Shown here: piece by piece, positions 37,420-47,012 of the stretch
How the letters are laid out: every line of letters begins with the position of its first letter
How positions within the stretch are numbered: the stretch's first letter is position 1
Source of the DNA: an uncultured Collinsella sp.
Lineage (GTDB): Bacteria; Actinomycetota; Coriobacteriia; Coriobacteriales; Coriobacteriaceae
DNA: 64,000 nucleotides
Direction: 5' to 3'
Assembly (NCBI GenBank): GCA_900540945.1
Contig: UQHQ01000009.1
Span: forward strand, 1-64,000
Notes under the pieces: model-generated
What the model saw: the letters and a program-made list of their open reading frames with translations, nothing else
What the model was told of the DNA's origin: nothing
The model's database searches: none
Program-made: the position numbers and the translations under genes

Positions 37420-40170
37420 TTAGGCGGAACGCTTGGCCTCGAGCTTGGCCTGAGCGGCAGCCAGGCGCGCGAGGGGCACACGATAGGGCGAGCAGGACAC
37501 GTAGTCCACATCGGCCACGTTGAACAGGCCCTTGATGGACTTGGGGTCGCCGCCGTGCTCGCCGCACACGCCAAAGTGCATGTCGAGGTTGGTGGCCCGA
37601 CCCTTCTCGACGGCCATGCGCACCAGCTCCAGTACCGCCGAGTCGATGGTCTCGAAGGGGTTGTCCTTCAGAATCTTCTTGTGCATGTACAGCGGGATGA
37701 ACTTGGCCTCGGCATCGTCTCGAGAGAAGCCGAAGGTCGTCTGCGTGAGGTCGTTGGTGCCAAAGCAGAAGAAGTCGGCGTGCTGCGCGATCTCGTCGGC
37801 AACCATGCAGGCACGCGGCAGCTCGAGCATCGTGCCCACGGGAATATTGAGCTCGACGCCCTCCTCGGCGGAAACCTCGGCGATAACGCGCTCGATGACT
37901 TCGCGAGTCTGAACGTGCTCGGCCGTAATGGAAACGAGCGGAACCATGATCTCGGGGCGCGGGTCGACGCCCTCCTTGATAAGTCGAGCAGCAGCCGTGG
38001 CCACGGCGCGAACCTGCATGAGCGGCAGATCGCTAAAGACGACGGACAGGCGCACACCGCGCAGGCCGAGCATGGGGTTCGACTCGACTATGCCGTCGAT
38101 ACGGCGCAGGCGGGCACGCAGGGCGGCAAGCTCTTCCTCGCTGGCGCCAGCGGCTTCCTTCTTGGTGATGGCGACCTCGAGCTCACGCGGATTATCCAGG
38201 AACTCGTGCAGCGGCGGATCGAGCAGGCGAACGACCACATCGCGACCGGACATGGTCTTGAACATCGCCAGGAAGTCCTCGGTCTGAACCTTGAGCAGGT
38301 CGGCGAGGGCCTGCTGCTTCACGGCCTCATCGTCGGACAGGATGAAGCTCTGGATGATGTTCTTGCGATCGCCCAGAAACATGTGCTCGGTGCGGCACAG
38401 GCCGATGGCCTCGGCGCCAAACTCGAGCGCGAGCTCTGCGTCCTCGGGATTGTCGGCGTTGACGCGCACATGGTTGGCGTGGCCACAGGTCTCGTCCAGA
38501 CGGATCTCGTCGGCCCAGGACAGGATGGTGTCCAGGTCGCCGGAGAGCTCGGCGGAGACCAAATCGACAGCGCCATCGACGACGATGCCCTGGGTGCCGT
38601 CGATGGAGATGACATCGCCTTCGTGCAGCACACGATCGCTACCCTCGATGCGCACGACCTTTTCGGCGGCGTCGATGTGGAAGCGCTCAACGCCGCAGAC
38701 GCAGGGCGTACCCATACCGCGAGCGATAACGGCGGCATGGCTCGTCTTGCCACCGTGGCTGGTCAGGATACCCTCGGCGGCGACCATGCCCTTCAGGTCA
38801 TCGGGGTTGGTCTCCCAGCGAACCAAAATGACCTTGTGACCCTCGTTGGCGCGCGCGACGGCATCGTCGCTCGAGAACACGACCTCGCCCACGGCGGCAC
38901 CAGGGCTGGCGTTGAGGCCGCATGCGAGCGCCTCGTACTTCTTGGAGGAGTCGAACTGCGGGTGCAGGAGCTGGTCGAGCTGCGCGGGGTCGATGCGGCT
39001 CACGGCCTCCTCACGGGTGATAAGGCCTTCCTCGACCATCTCGATAGCGATGCGCAGAGCGGCGGTTGCGGTACGCTTGCCCACGCGGGTCTGGAGCATC
39101 CAGAGCTTGCCCTGCTCGATGGTGAACTCGATGTCGCACATATCGCGGTAATGATCTTCGAGCGTCAGGAACACGCGCTCGAGTTCCTCACCTGCAGACT
39201 CGAGGCCCGGAGTGTTCTTGAGGTCGGCGATGGGCTCGGTGTTGCGGATGCCGGCGACGACATCCTCGCCCTGGGCATTAACCAAAAAGTCACCATAGAA
39301 CTCCTTGGTGCCGTCGGCCGGGTTGCGCGTAAAAGCGACGCCGGTCGCAGAGGTCTCCCCCTTGTTGCCAAAGGCCATAGCCTGCACGTTGACGGCGGTG
39401 CCGAGCTCGTCAGAAATGCCATGCTGCTTGCGGTAGATGCAGGCGCGCTCGTTCATCCAGCTGCCAAAGACGGCCTGGATGGCAAGGCGCAACTGAAGCT
39501 CCGGATCGTGCGGGAAAACGGGCTTGCCGTCGGCGACCTCGAGCTCGGGATACAGGGCGACCTCGACGTTCTCGGAGAAAATGCTCTTAAAGGTCTCGAC
39601 GAGCTCCTGCAGGTCTTCGGCCGAAAGCTCGGAATCGACGCGAACGCCGGAAACCAGGCGTGCCTGGGTCAGCGCGTTCTCGAACAGGTCGGCGTCGACG
39701 CCCATAACGACGTTGGAGAACATCTGAATAAAGCGGCGGTAGCTATCCCAGGCAAAACGCGGGTTTTGCGTCTGGGCGATGAGTCCCTGAACGGAGTCGT
39801 CGTTGAGGCCTAAGTTGAGGACCGTGTCCATCATGCCGGGCATGGAGAACGGAGCACCCGAGCGCACCGAGACGAGCAGCGGATCACGGGCGTCGCCGAG
39901 CTTCTTGCCGCAGCGGGCCTCGAGGTCGGCCTCGGCGGCAACGATCTCGTCGAGCGCGCCCACGGGCCACACGTTGCCGGCGCCAGAGTACTCGACGCAG
40001 GTCTGGCAGGTAATGGTAAAGCCACCGGGAACCGGCAGGCCGATACGGCTCATCTCGGCAAGGTTTGCGCCTTTGCCGCCAAGCACGAAGTTCATGGACT
40101 TGTCGCCCTCGGTGACACAAGTGCCCTGGGCATCGGTTCCAAAACGGTAAACCCTCTTGCAATCGCTCAC
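37420..40170 (-). CDS. ppdK: Pyruvate, phosphate dikinase
   Basis: 916 residues, longer than the roughly 880 usual. N-terminal ATP-grasp (GGKGANLAEMSRIGLPVPGGFTIT), the central phosphohistidine loop ILTSHGGKTSHAAVIARGMG, and a C-terminal PEP-binding barrel (EIMVPLVS, FCFGTNDLTQTTFGFSRDD, VCGEHGGDP). It interconverts pyruvate, ATP and phosphate with PEP, AMP and diphosphate; in anaerobes it serves glycolysis or gluconeogenesis. Start is GTG with GGGGAA seven bases upstream. Its control kinase gene lies 298 bases upstream. Confidence 0.97.
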   Translation of the reverse strand: MSDCKRVYRFGTDAQGTCVTEGDKSMNFVLGGKGANLAEMSRIGLPVPGGFTITCQTCVEYSGAGNVWPVGALDEIVAAEADLEARCGKKLGDARDPLLVSVRSGAPFSMPGMMDTVLNLGLNDDSVQGLIAQTQNPRFAWDSYRRFIQMFSNVVMGVDADLFENALTQARLVSGVRVDSELSAEDLQELVETFKSIFSENVEVALYPELEVADGKPVFPHDPELQLRLAIQAVFGSWMNERACIYRKQHGISDELGTAVNVQAMAFGNKGETSATGVAFTRNPADGTKEFYGDFLVNAQGEDVVAGIRNTEPIADLKNTPGLESAGEELERVFLTLEDHYRDMCDIEFTIEQGKLWMLQTRVGKRTATAALRIAIEMVEEGLITREEAVSRIDPAQLDQLLHPQFDSSKKYEALACGLNASPGAAVGEVVFSSDDAVARANEGHKVILVRWETNPDDLKGMVAAEGILTSHGGKTSHAAVIARGMGTPCVCGVERFHIDAAEKVVRIEGSDRVLHEGDVISIDGTQGIVVDGAVDLVSAELSGDLDTILSWADEIRLDETCGHANHVRVNADNPEDAELALEFGAEAIGLCRTEHMFLGDRKNIIQSFILSDDEAVKQQALADLLKVQTEDFLAMFKTMSGRDVVVRLLDPPLHEFLDNPRELEVAITKKEAAGASEEELAALRARLRRIDGIVESNPMLGLRGVRLSVVFSDLPLMQVRAVATAAARLIKEGVDPRPEIMVPLVSITAEHVQTREVIERVIAEVSAEEGVELNIPVGTMLELPRACMVADEIAQHADFFCFGTNDLTQTTFGFSRDDAEAKFIPLYMHKKILKDNPFETIDSAVLELVRMAVEKGRATNLDMHFGVCGEHGGDPKSIKGLFNVADVDYVSCSPYRVPLARLAAAQAKLEAKRSA

Positions 40171-40468
40171 GATACTTCCCCTTCCATGCGCTCTCGCGCG
40201 CGACCGTGGTGACGAATCGACCCACCGGATGCGGGCCGTGAGGGAACTATACGGCGGACGTTGAGCGGGCTTGCGTAGAGGGCGAGGGGTTTGGTAAACG
40301 TGATAAATGCGGCGGTAAACGGTAGGTAAAGGTGGTTACCTTATGAAGATACCACTGCAAGAAAATTGCAGGTCAAATGCAAGTTCTTTGCTAAATCGCT
40401 TTACCAATATCGTGCATTATTTTTAGATAGTATTTTAAGGCCGGTGAATTTTTAGCTACCCCAATGAG
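40171..40468 (-). promoter_or_regulatory. ppsR-ppdK gap with repeated operator-like motifs
   Basis: No gene is seen in these 298 bases. They hold three copies of GGTAAA(C/G)G on the plus strand at 40293, 40314 and 40325, spaced 21 and 11 bases (two and one helical turns), and upstream of them CTGCAA-gaaaa-TTGCAG (40355-40371) followed by TGCAAG (40378). An A/T-rich stretch lies next to ppsR. A ppdK promoter is probably inside; I cannot fix its -10. The repeats suggest regulated transcription (inference). Confidence 0.4.
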
Positions 40469-41344
40469 TTAGCTTTGCTGACCTCGGCGGGCGGCGCGGC
40501 GGGCACGGGCTTCTTGGATTTCCATCAAATGACCGATGATCTCGGAGGCGCTCTCCTCAATCGCTTTGCCATCGGTACGCACCACAAAGCAGCCCAGACG
40601 CTTCATGAGGGCACGGGCTTCCTCGAGCTCGCTGCGCACGCTCTCGGGCTCGGCATAGGAGCCGGCGACGGCGCGAGCATAGTCATCGCCCAAGCGGCTA
40701 TCGCGAATCTCAGAGATCACATCGACAGTCGAAATCAGACCAAACAACCGCATCGGGTCGACCTTGTAAATCGACTTCGGCGGCTCCATGCCATGGGCCA
40801 ACGGAACATTGGCAACCTTGTAACCCTGATAGGCCAAATACATCGACAGCGGCGTCTTGGACGTGCGCGATACGCCCAGCAGCACGATATCTGCCCCCGA
40901 AAGGTCGTCGCAGCCGCGCCCATCATCGTGCTCAACGAAATACTCCATGGCCTCGATGCGATGGAAATAGCGGTCATCGGTCCTGTGAATCACGCCCGCG
41001 ACGCCCTTGGGCGGCACACCGATGAGCGATGACAGCACGGCAAGTGTCGGACCGATCAGGTCGACCGAACGGATATGAAGCATGCCCAGGTAATCGAGTA
41101 CGCGGGCGCGAAGCGCCGGATCGACAATGGTGTGGAACACGGCAATATCACGATGGTCCGCATCGACGCGCGGACCCACAAACGACTTGACCTGCTCCAC
41201 CGAGTTCACCTTGGGCAGGCGCAAGAGACGAAAAGCCCCTTCATCAAATTGCCCGGACGCCGCAAGCACCACCTCACAAGCGGTATCACCGAGCGAGTCG
41301 GAGATAACGATAACGGTGGGACGAGCGGTGACCGGGCAATCCAT
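40469..41344 (-). CDS. PPDK regulatory protein: Pi-dependent kinase/pyrophosphorylase (DUF299)
   Basis: 291 residues. The nucleotide-binding motif VLLGVSRTSKTPLSMYLAYQGYKVAN is the DUF299 hallmark, with VISDSLGDTACEV at the N-terminus. This family inactivates PPDK or PEP synthase by ADP-dependent threonine phosphorylation and reactivates it with phosphate. Sitting directly upstream of ppdK, it most likely controls that enzyme. GGAG lies before the ATG; glyS ends 34 bases upstream, so it may be co-transcribed with glyQS. Confidence 0.92.
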   Translation of the reverse strand: MDCPVTARPTVIVISDSLGDTACEVVLAASGQFDEGAFRLLRLPKVNSVEQVKSFVGPRVDADHRDIAVFHTIVDPALRARVLDYLGMLHIRSVDLIGPTLAVLSSLIGVPPKGVAGVIHRTDDRYFHRIEAMEYFVEHDDGRGCDDLSGADIVLLGVSRTSKTPLSMYLAYQGYKVANVPLAHGMEPPKSIYKVDPMRLFGLISTVDVISEIRDSRLGDDYARAVAGSYAEPESVRSELEEARALMKRLGCFVVRTDGKAIEESASEIIGHLMEIQEARARRAARRGQQS

Positions 41345-41378
41345 GCGGGGCTCCTTTTGCGCTTACGCGCAGGCTGGC

Positions 41379-43475
41379 TTACTTTTTGCGGGCAAGCTCA
41401 CCGATGTTGGCGATGCCGGAGAAAACGGCCTCGAAGCGGTTGAGCAGCTTAAGGCGATTATCGCGGAGCTGCTCGTCCTTGTCCATGACCATAACCTCGT
41501 CGAAGAAACGGTCGATGGGCGCGCGCAGGGCGGCCAGAGCGGCAAACGCGGCAGGATAATCCTCGGCGGCGAGAGCGGCGTCGACGGCGGTCTGAGCGGC
41601 CTCGGAGGCATCGGCAAGCGCAAGCTCGACCTCGCCCATCAGGGCGCGATCGTACTCCGCGCCCAGCTCGGGCTTGGAGATGTGCGCCGCGCGGGCGTAG
41701 GCGGTTGCCAGGTTGTCGAAGGTCTCGGCGTCGTTCTTGCGGGCCTCATCGAGGGCGGCGCAGCGGGCGAAGAAGAGCGACGGGGCAATGATGTGCACCG
41801 CGGAGACGGCGGCAACGGTGTCGGCCGGAATCTTCTCGTCGCGGGCCATGCTCACCAAACGACCGTGGAAGAAGTCACGAACCTGCTGGGCGACCTCGGC
41901 GGCGTCGAACTCAATGCCCTGCTCGCTATAGAGCTCGAGCGCAAAGTCGATGAGCGACGTGGGGTCGATCGGCAGACGGTCGCGCAGGATGTTGATGATG
42001 CCGATGGCGGCGCGACGCAGCGCGTACGGGTCGGACGAGCCGGTCGGGGGCTCGCCGATGGCAAAGATACCCGCAATGGTATCGAGCTTGTCGGCACAGG
42101 CCACGATGCAGCCAGCGGTGCCCTCGGGCAGCTCATCGCCGGCAAAGCGGGGACGATAGTGATCGCGAATGGCGTGGGCGACCTCGTCGTTCTCCCCCAT
42201 CGCGGAAGCGTAATAACCGCCCATAACGCCCTGCTGGCTCGTGAACTCAACGACGGCGTTGGATACAAGGTCGGCCTTGCACAGGTGAGCGGCGCGAGCG
42301 GCATCGGCGGCAAGGTGGGCGCCCAGATGGGCCTCGCGGGCGATGGCGAGCGCGAGCTGCTCAATACGCTCGGACTTGGCGAGCACGCTACCGAGCTTCT
42401 CCTGGAAGGCGACCTTGGCCAGACGCTCACGGAACTCGTCGAGGGAAATCTTCAGGTCCTCCTCGTAGAAGAACTTGGCATCGTCCAGACGGGCACGCAC
42501 GACGCGCTCGTTGCCGTCGATCACGCGCTCGGCGTTCTCGGGCTTGCTGTTGGAGACGACCACGAACTCACGCGTGAGCTTGCCCTCGCCGTCATAGATC
42601 GGGAAGTAGCGCTGGTTGGTGAGCATGGACTCGCAGATGATCTCGTGCGGGACCTTGAGGAACTCCTCATCGAAGGTACCGACAAGCACCGTCGGCCACT
42701 CGCAGAGGTTGATGACCTCCTCGAAGACCTTCTTGGGCGTGTCGACATGGCAACCGGGGCGCGCAGCCTCGACCTCGGCGATACCGGCAAGGATGGCTTC
42801 ACGACGACGCTCGGCAGAAAGCACGCCGGCGTCCTCGAGCACCTGCTCGTAGACGGCGGGGCTGGCGACCACATGGTCACCAGGGCCAAGTACGCGATGA
42901 CCACGCGTGGTGTTGCCACTCGTCACGTCGGCAAACGACACGGGCACAACATCCTCGCCCAAAAGGCAGCAGATCCAGCGGACCGGACGAACAAAGGTCG
43001 CATGCTCGTGACCCCAACGCTGGCTGCGGTAGTTGGGCCACTGCAGGCCGGCGATGGTCTTCTCGCACAGAGCGGTCAGAATCGGCGTAGCCGGTGCGGA
43101 GGGAATGTTCTTCTCGGCGAACACATACTCGCGACCGTCAGTGTCCTCGCGACGGACCAGGTCCTCGGCAGCCACACCGCACTTGCGAGCGAAGCCCTGG
43201 GCGGCCTTGGTGGCGTTGCCGTCGGCATCAAAGGCAATGTTTGCCGCGGGACCACGCTTGACCTCGTGAACCTCATCGGTCGCGGTGGCGACGTCGGCCA
43301 CGAGCGCAGCCAGACGACGCGGGCTCGAGATCACGCGGACCTCGCCGTGGGCCAGGCCGGCCTCGTCGAGACCCTTGGCAATCATGGTGCCAAGCTGCTT
43401 GACGGCATTGTTCAGCGGTGCAGAGGGCATTTCCTCCGTACCGATCTCAAACAGGAAATCCTTAGCGTCTGCCAT
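41379..43475 (-). CDS. glyS: Glycyl-tRNA synthetase beta subunit
   Basis: 698 residues, family length. The N-terminus FLFEIGTEEMPSAPLNNAVKQLG is the GlyS signature; an HD-like region (DKLDTIAGIFAIGEPPTGSSDPYALRR) and a C-terminal anticodon-binding domain (FFDEVMVMDKDEQLRDNRLKLL) follow. It pairs with GlyQ as a heterotetramer. The ATG lies three bases after the glyQ stop. A very long open frame on the opposite strand is a shadow. Confidence 0.97.
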   Translation of the reverse strand: MADAKDFLFEIGTEEMPSAPLNNAVKQLGTMIAKGLDEAGLAHGEVRVISSPRRLAALVADVATATDEVHEVKRGPAANIAFDADGNATKAAQGFARKCGVAAEDLVRREDTDGREYVFAEKNIPSAPATPILTALCEKTIAGLQWPNYRSQRWGHEHATFVRPVRWICCLLGEDVVPVSFADVTSGNTTRGHRVLGPGDHVVASPAVYEQVLEDAGVLSAERRREAILAGIAEVEAARPGCHVDTPKKVFEEVINLCEWPTVLVGTFDEEFLKVPHEIICESMLTNQRYFPIYDGEGKLTREFVVVSNSKPENAERVIDGNERVVRARLDDAKFFYEEDLKISLDEFRERLAKVAFQEKLGSVLAKSERIEQLALAIAREAHLGAHLAADAARAAHLCKADLVSNAVVEFTSQQGVMGGYYASAMGENDEVAHAIRDHYRPRFAGDELPEGTAGCIVACADKLDTIAGIFAIGEPPTGSSDPYALRRAAIGIINILRDRLPIDPTSLIDFALELYSEQGIEFDAAEVAQQVRDFFHGRLVSMARDEKIPADTVAAVSAVHIIAPSLFFARCAALDEARKNDAETFDNLATAYARAAHISKPELGAEYDRALMGEVELALADASEAAQTAVDAALAAEDYPAAFAALAALRAPIDRFFDEVMVMDKDEQLRDNRLKLLNRFEAVFSGIANIGELARKK

Positions 43476-43478
43476 GGC

Positions 43479-44390
43479 TTACGCCACCTCGCCTTCCTGG
43501 TCGGCATTCTCGTTGACTCCAGCGACCTCGGCCATATAGGCCTCGCAGCACGCCTTGGCGACGGCGCGGACGCGCAGGATGTAGTTAGCACGCTCGACCG
43601 CGGACAGCGCACCGCGAGCATCGAGCAGGTTGAAGGCATGGCTGCACTTCATGACGCAGTCGTAAGCGGGCAGCGGCAGCTTGCGCTCAAGGCAGGAGTG
43701 GCACTCGGCCTCGTAGTCGTCAAACTTCTGACGCATCATCTCGACGTTGGCGACCTCAAAGTTGTAGGCGCTAAACTCGCGCTCGTTCTCCAGGAACACG
43801 TCGCCATAGGTCATCGGCGTGCCATCGGGCAGATAGCTCCACACCAGGTCGTAGACGGAGTTGACGCCCTGAGCGTACATGGCGATGCGCTCCAGACCAT
43901 AGGTAATCTCGACGGGCACAGGGTCGACCTCGATGCCGCCCACCTGCTGGAAGTACGTAAACTGCGTGACCTCCATGCCGTTGAGCCAGACCTCCCAGCC
44001 AAGGCCCCAGGCGCCCAGCGTCGGGCTCTCCCAGTCGTCCTCGACAAAACGAACGTCATGGTCGTTGGGGTCCAGACCGATAGCGGCAAGAGACCCCAGG
44101 TAGAGCTCCTGGGCGTTGACCGGCGACGGCTTGATGAGCACCTGGAACTGATAGTAGTGCTGCATGCGGTTGGGATTCTCGCCGTAGCGGCCGTCGGCGG
44201 GACGGCGGCAAGGCTGAGCGTAGCAGGTGCGCCACTCGGCAGGACCGAGCGAGCGCAACGTGGTCGCGGTGTGGAAGGTACCGGCACCGACCTCGGAGTC
44301 ATAGGGCTGCATAATGACGCAGCCCTGCTCGCCCCAGTACTGCTGGAGGCGCAGGATGATGTCTTGGAAGGAAAGCGATGAAGCGTTCAT
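43479..44390 (-). CDS. glyQ: Glycyl-tRNA synthetase alpha subunit
   Basis: 303 residues, normal length. It holds the class II catalytic motifs of bacterial-type Gly[59 protein letters not shown] and the C-terminal [15 protein letters not shown]. No T-box leader precedes it; the gap to lepB is only 59 bases and carries a possible promoter. Confidence 0.97.
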   Translation of the reverse strand: MNASSLSFQDIILRLQQYWGEQGCVIMQPYDSEVGAGTFHTATTLRSLGPAEWRTCYAQPCRRPADGRYGENPNRMQHYYQFQVLIKPSPVNAQELYLGSLAAIGLDPNDHDVRFVEDDWESPTLGAWGLGWEVWLNGMEVTQFTYFQQVGGIEVDPVPVEITYGLERIAMYAQGVNSVYDLVWSYLPDGTPMTYGDVFLENEREFSAYNFEVANVEMMRQKFDDYEAECHSCLERKLPLPAYDCVMKCSHAFNLLDARGALSAVERANYILRVRAVAKACCEAYMAEVAGVNENADQEGEVA

Positions 44391-44436
44391 GCCTCTAATA
44401 TCCCCTCGTCGAAACGATTACACGGTTAGGTTCTGT

Positions 44437-44442
44437 ACTATA
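44437..44442 (-). promoter_or_regulatory. Possible -10 element for glyQS
   Basis: Minus strand TATAGT in the 59-base lepB-glyQ gap, about 45 bases before the glyQ ATG. The -35 would fall in the lepB stop region and is weak. Confidence 0.3.
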
Positions 44443-44449
44443 GCGGTTT

Positions 44450-45013
44450 TTAGTCGATAGTGCCGATGCGGTTGAGCGGCCAGTAGCGCACAAGCGCCAC
44501 GGCGATCAAATCAGAGCGATCAACGGGACCAAAGTAGCGCGAGTCGGCAGAGTTTTCGCGGTTGTCGCCCATCACCCACACGCACCCGTCGGGAACGGTG
44601 TAGGGATAGCTTACCTGAGCGTCGGGAGCTTGGACCGAAAGCGGCCAGCTCATGCCGGTCGTATAGCCCTCGTCGAGCGCTTGGCCGTCAACGACCACCT
44701 TGCCGTCCTGAAGGTCGACCGTCTGGCCGGCCGTGGCAATAACACGCTTGACGAGAACATCATGCTCGGAGGTGCCATCTGGGTTGTGGAACACCACAAT
44801 ATCGCCTTGGCTGACGGGGCGGCCGAGCTCAAGGCTCACCTTTTGCGCCAGGATCTGGTCGCCGATCTCGATCGTGGACTCCATGGAGCCGGTGGGCACC
44901 ACAAAGGGTTCGACCACAAACGAGCGAATCAAGAAGGTGGCGACCAGTGCGATGGCGACGACCGCGATCCACTCAAACGCACCCTTTAGCACGGAATGCT
45001 GCGAAGGAACCAT
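44450..45013 (-). CDS. lepB: Signal peptidase I
   Basis: 187 residues. One N-terminal membrane helix (WIAVVAIALVATFLIRSF) is followed by the catalytic serine in PTGSMEST (Ser43) and lysine in LVKRVIATAG (Lys89), plus the late motif VMGDNRENSADSRYFGPV. It cleaves signal peptides outside the membrane. GAGGAG five bases before the ATG sets the start; a GTG two codons earlier overlaps the trmD stop. Confidence 0.95.
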   Translation of the reverse strand: MVPSQHSVLKGAFEWIAVVAIALVATFLIRSFVVEPFVVPTGSMESTIEIGDQILAQKVSLELGRPVSQGDIVVFHNPDGTSEHDVLVKRVIATAGQTVDLQDGKVVVDGQALDEGYTTGMSWPLSVQAPDAQVSYPYTVPDGCVWVMGDNRENSADSRYFGPVDRSDLIAVALVRYWPLNRIGTID

Positions 45014-45015
45014 TC

Positions 45016-45811
45016 TCACTCCTCGCTCTTCGAATACGATGCGTCCAGGATCTCTTGCGCGTATGCGCGCTCCTCGGGCGTAAGCCGCGCCGTCTCGATC
45101 AGGTCGGGACGCCAGCGGCAGGTGCGCTCGATGGCATTCTTACGGCGCCAGGCGTCAACCTTGGCGTGGTCGCCGCTCACGAGCACCGGCGGCACGCCCT
45201 CGCCACCTTCGCCTCCCGCCCCCCGGCCGCCCGCCCTCGCCGTTGAACTCGGCGGGGCGGGTGTACTGCGCGTACTCGAGCAGACCTCCGTCCTCGGCGG
45301 TCGAGAACGACTCGTCCACATTGCTCATCTCGTCGCCCAGGGCGCCGGGAATCAGGCGTACGACAGCATCGGCAACGACCATAGCGGGAAGTTCGCCACC
45401 CGTAAGCACATAGTCGCCGATCGACAGACGCTCGTCGGCATACGCATATGCACGTTCGTCGACGCCCTCGTAGCGACTACACACAAACAGCAGGCGCTCA
45501 CTTTTGAGCAGGCGCTCGGCCACATGCTGCGTAAAAGGCTCGCCACAGGGGGTAAAGAACACCACAGTGGGCTTGGGACCCTCGGAGCTAATAGCCTCGA
45601 TGGCCTCTGCGATAGGCTCGACCTTCATGAGCATGCCCTGCCCGCCGCCGTACGGCTCGTCATCGACGGTACGATGGCGGTCGTGCGTCCAGTCACGCAG
45701 GTTATAGGCCTTAAAATCAAAAAGGCCGGCCTTGCGGGCGCGGCCCAAGATCGATGTGGACATGACGGGCTCAAACATCTCGGGAAAGACCGAAAGGGTC
45801 TCGATCAGCAT
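45016..45811 (-). pseudogene. trmD: tRNA (guanine-37-N1)-methyltransferase TrmD, frameshifted in the interdomain linker
   Basis: The first frame (start 45811) encodes the SPOUT knot domain up to EYAQYTRPAEFNGEGG, including CSRYEGVDER and GDYVLTGGELPAMV, then runs out of register to a stop at 45155. The C-terminal tRNA-binding part (VPPVLVSGDHAKVDAWRRKNAIERT) continues in another frame to 45016. The shift lies at a run of six G (45219-45224); with five G the frames join, giving a Gly-rich linker GEGGRPGAGGEGGEG. TrmD is normally essential, so a sequencing error or slippage polymorphism is more likely than true loss. AGGGAGG precedes the ATG. Confidence 0.88.
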
Positions 45812-45821
45812 GTTATCCTCC

Positions 45822-46343
45822 CTACTTGTCCATATCGATCAAACCGTCCATAACGCGGACGGAAATTGTCCCCTGATCGGGAAGATCGAGCACAACCTGC
45901 TCGATCACGGGAATCAGCACCTCGCCGTACCGATTGCCCTCGACAACCCAAACATCGTTGGCGGGCGTCGACATGATCTCGACGATCGTACCGAGCAAAC
46001 CGAAGCGCTCGTCGACCACCTCGCGACCCATCAGGTCGGTATAGGCAGCGTCGAGCGAATCGAGCTCAAAATCGTCACGATTTGCCAGCACGTAGCATCC
46101 CGTGATGCCCTCGGCGGCCGTCAAGTCGTCAATGCCCTCAAACGAGACCAGATCGCCATCGCCCGTATCGGTGACGGATACGACCGTGCAAAAACGGTCG
46201 CGCTTGAGCGCCGGCGGCGTCAAGGCGACGCGCATACCCGGCGTCAATACAGAAGGAAGCCCCCGCAGCGGCTGCGCGAGGACCTCCCCCTTCCTTCCGT
46301 GCGGCTTGACCACACGGGCGATGTTTTTGTACTGGGACCTCAA
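45822..46343 (-). CDS. rimM: Ribosome maturation factor RimM
   Basis: 173 residues. The N-terminal motif IARVVKPHGRKGEVLAQPL and a C-terminal PRC-barrel (DLMGREVVDE, LIPVIEQVVLDLPD) define RimM, which helps mature the 30S head. It begins with a TTG just after the khpA stop, and the family N-terminus fits that start. It lies between khpA and trmD as usual. Confidence 0.95.
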   Translation of the reverse strand: MRSQYKNIARVVKPHGRKGEVLAQPLRGLPSVLTPGMRVALTPPALKRDRFCTVVSVTDTGDGDLVSFEGIDDLTAAEGITGCYVLANRDDFELDSLDAAYTDLMGREVVDERFGLLGTIVEIMSTPANDVWVVEGNRYGEVLIPVIEQVVLDLPDQGTISVRVMDGLIDMDK

Positions 46344-46347
46344 GGTC

Positions 46348-46632
46348 CTAGCCCAGAACCTCTACCTCGACTGCAGTGTCGAGGCGAGCGGCCAGTGCAC
46401 GGGCGAGCGTGCGAATGGCCTTGATGGTACGGCCACGACGGCCGATGACCTTAGCGACGTCATCCTCGGCAACAGAAACCTCAATCGTGGAGGCGTCGTC
46501 ACCATCGATGACCTCGAGGCTCACGGAATCCGGGTCGTCGACGATCTGAACAACGAGATATTCGACGAGATCGGCGATGCGATCTGAGAGCATTGCCTCA
46601 CCCTCGAGCTGTGCAGCGTCAACCTCAGGCAC
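46348..46632 (-). CDS. khpA: KhpA, KH-domain RNA-binding protein
   Basis: 94 residues. A single KH domain with the loop VIGRRGRTIKAIRTLARALAAR (GRRG) fits KhpA/YlqC, which forms an RNA chaperone with KhpB in Gram-positives. The GTG has GAGGAG six bases upstream, overlapping the rpsP end. An N-terminal extension of about 13 residues precedes the usual start. The rpsP-khpA-rimM-trmD order supports it. Confidence 0.93.
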   Translation of the reverse strand: MPEVDAAQLEGEAMLSDRIADLVEYLVVQIVDDPDSVSLEVIDGDDASTIEVSVAEDDVAKVIGRRGRTIKAIRTLARALAARLDTAVEVEVLG

Positions 46633-46635
46633 GAT

Positions 46636-46956
46636 TTACTCCTCGGCGCCCTCAGCGGCCTCGGCCTCTTTGGCGAGCTGCTTCTTGGACTTCTTGACGA
46701 CGGTCTCGGTCTTCTCGCCCTCGTTGGCGGCCTTGACCAGAGCAGCGACAGCGTCGGTGAGCTGAGCGCCCTTGGACTGCCAGTCAGCGATCTTCTCGAG
46801 ATCGAGGTTGATGGTCTTGGGGGCGGTCATCGGGTTGTAGCGGCCAACCTCCTCGATGATACGACCGTCACGCGGGGCGCGGGAATCGGCGACGACGACA
46901 CGGTAGTACGGACGCTTCTTAGCGCCGTGACGAGCAAGGCGAATCTTGACTGCCAA
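46636..46956 (-). CDS. rpsP: 30S ribosomal protein S16
   Basis: 106 residues. [31 protein letters not shown] is the bS16 signature (ends quoted), with an Ala/Glu/Lys-rich tail after residue 85. The start is a TTG with GGAGGAG six bases upstream; the longer open frame reads through the leader. It heads the rpsP-khpA-rimM-trmD-lepB transcript. Confidence 0.96.
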   Translation of the reverse strand: MAVKIRLARHGAKKRPYYRVVVADSRAPRDGRIIEEVGRYNPMTAPKTINLDLEKIADWQSKGAQLTDAVAALVKAANEGEKTETVVKKSKKQLAKEAEAAEGAEE

Positions 46957-47012
46957 AGGAAACTCCTCCAACCAAGCAGCTTTAGGCTGCAACTACAAAC
47001 AAACAGTTGAAC

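Noticed and set aside
37555..39813. Plus-strand open frame of 752 codons opposite ppdK
   Set aside because: Antisense shadow; composition follows reversed ppdK codons and nothing family-like is visible.
41127..44381. Plus-strand open frame of 1084 codons
   Set aside because: It lies exactly opposite glyQ, glyS and part of ppsR, with no ribosome site and no recognisable motif. Long antisense frames are common in GC-rich genes with strong codon bias.
43475..44460. T-box leader for glyQS or proS
   Set aside because: The gaps upstream are 59 and 0 bases, with no specifier loop or T-box sequence.
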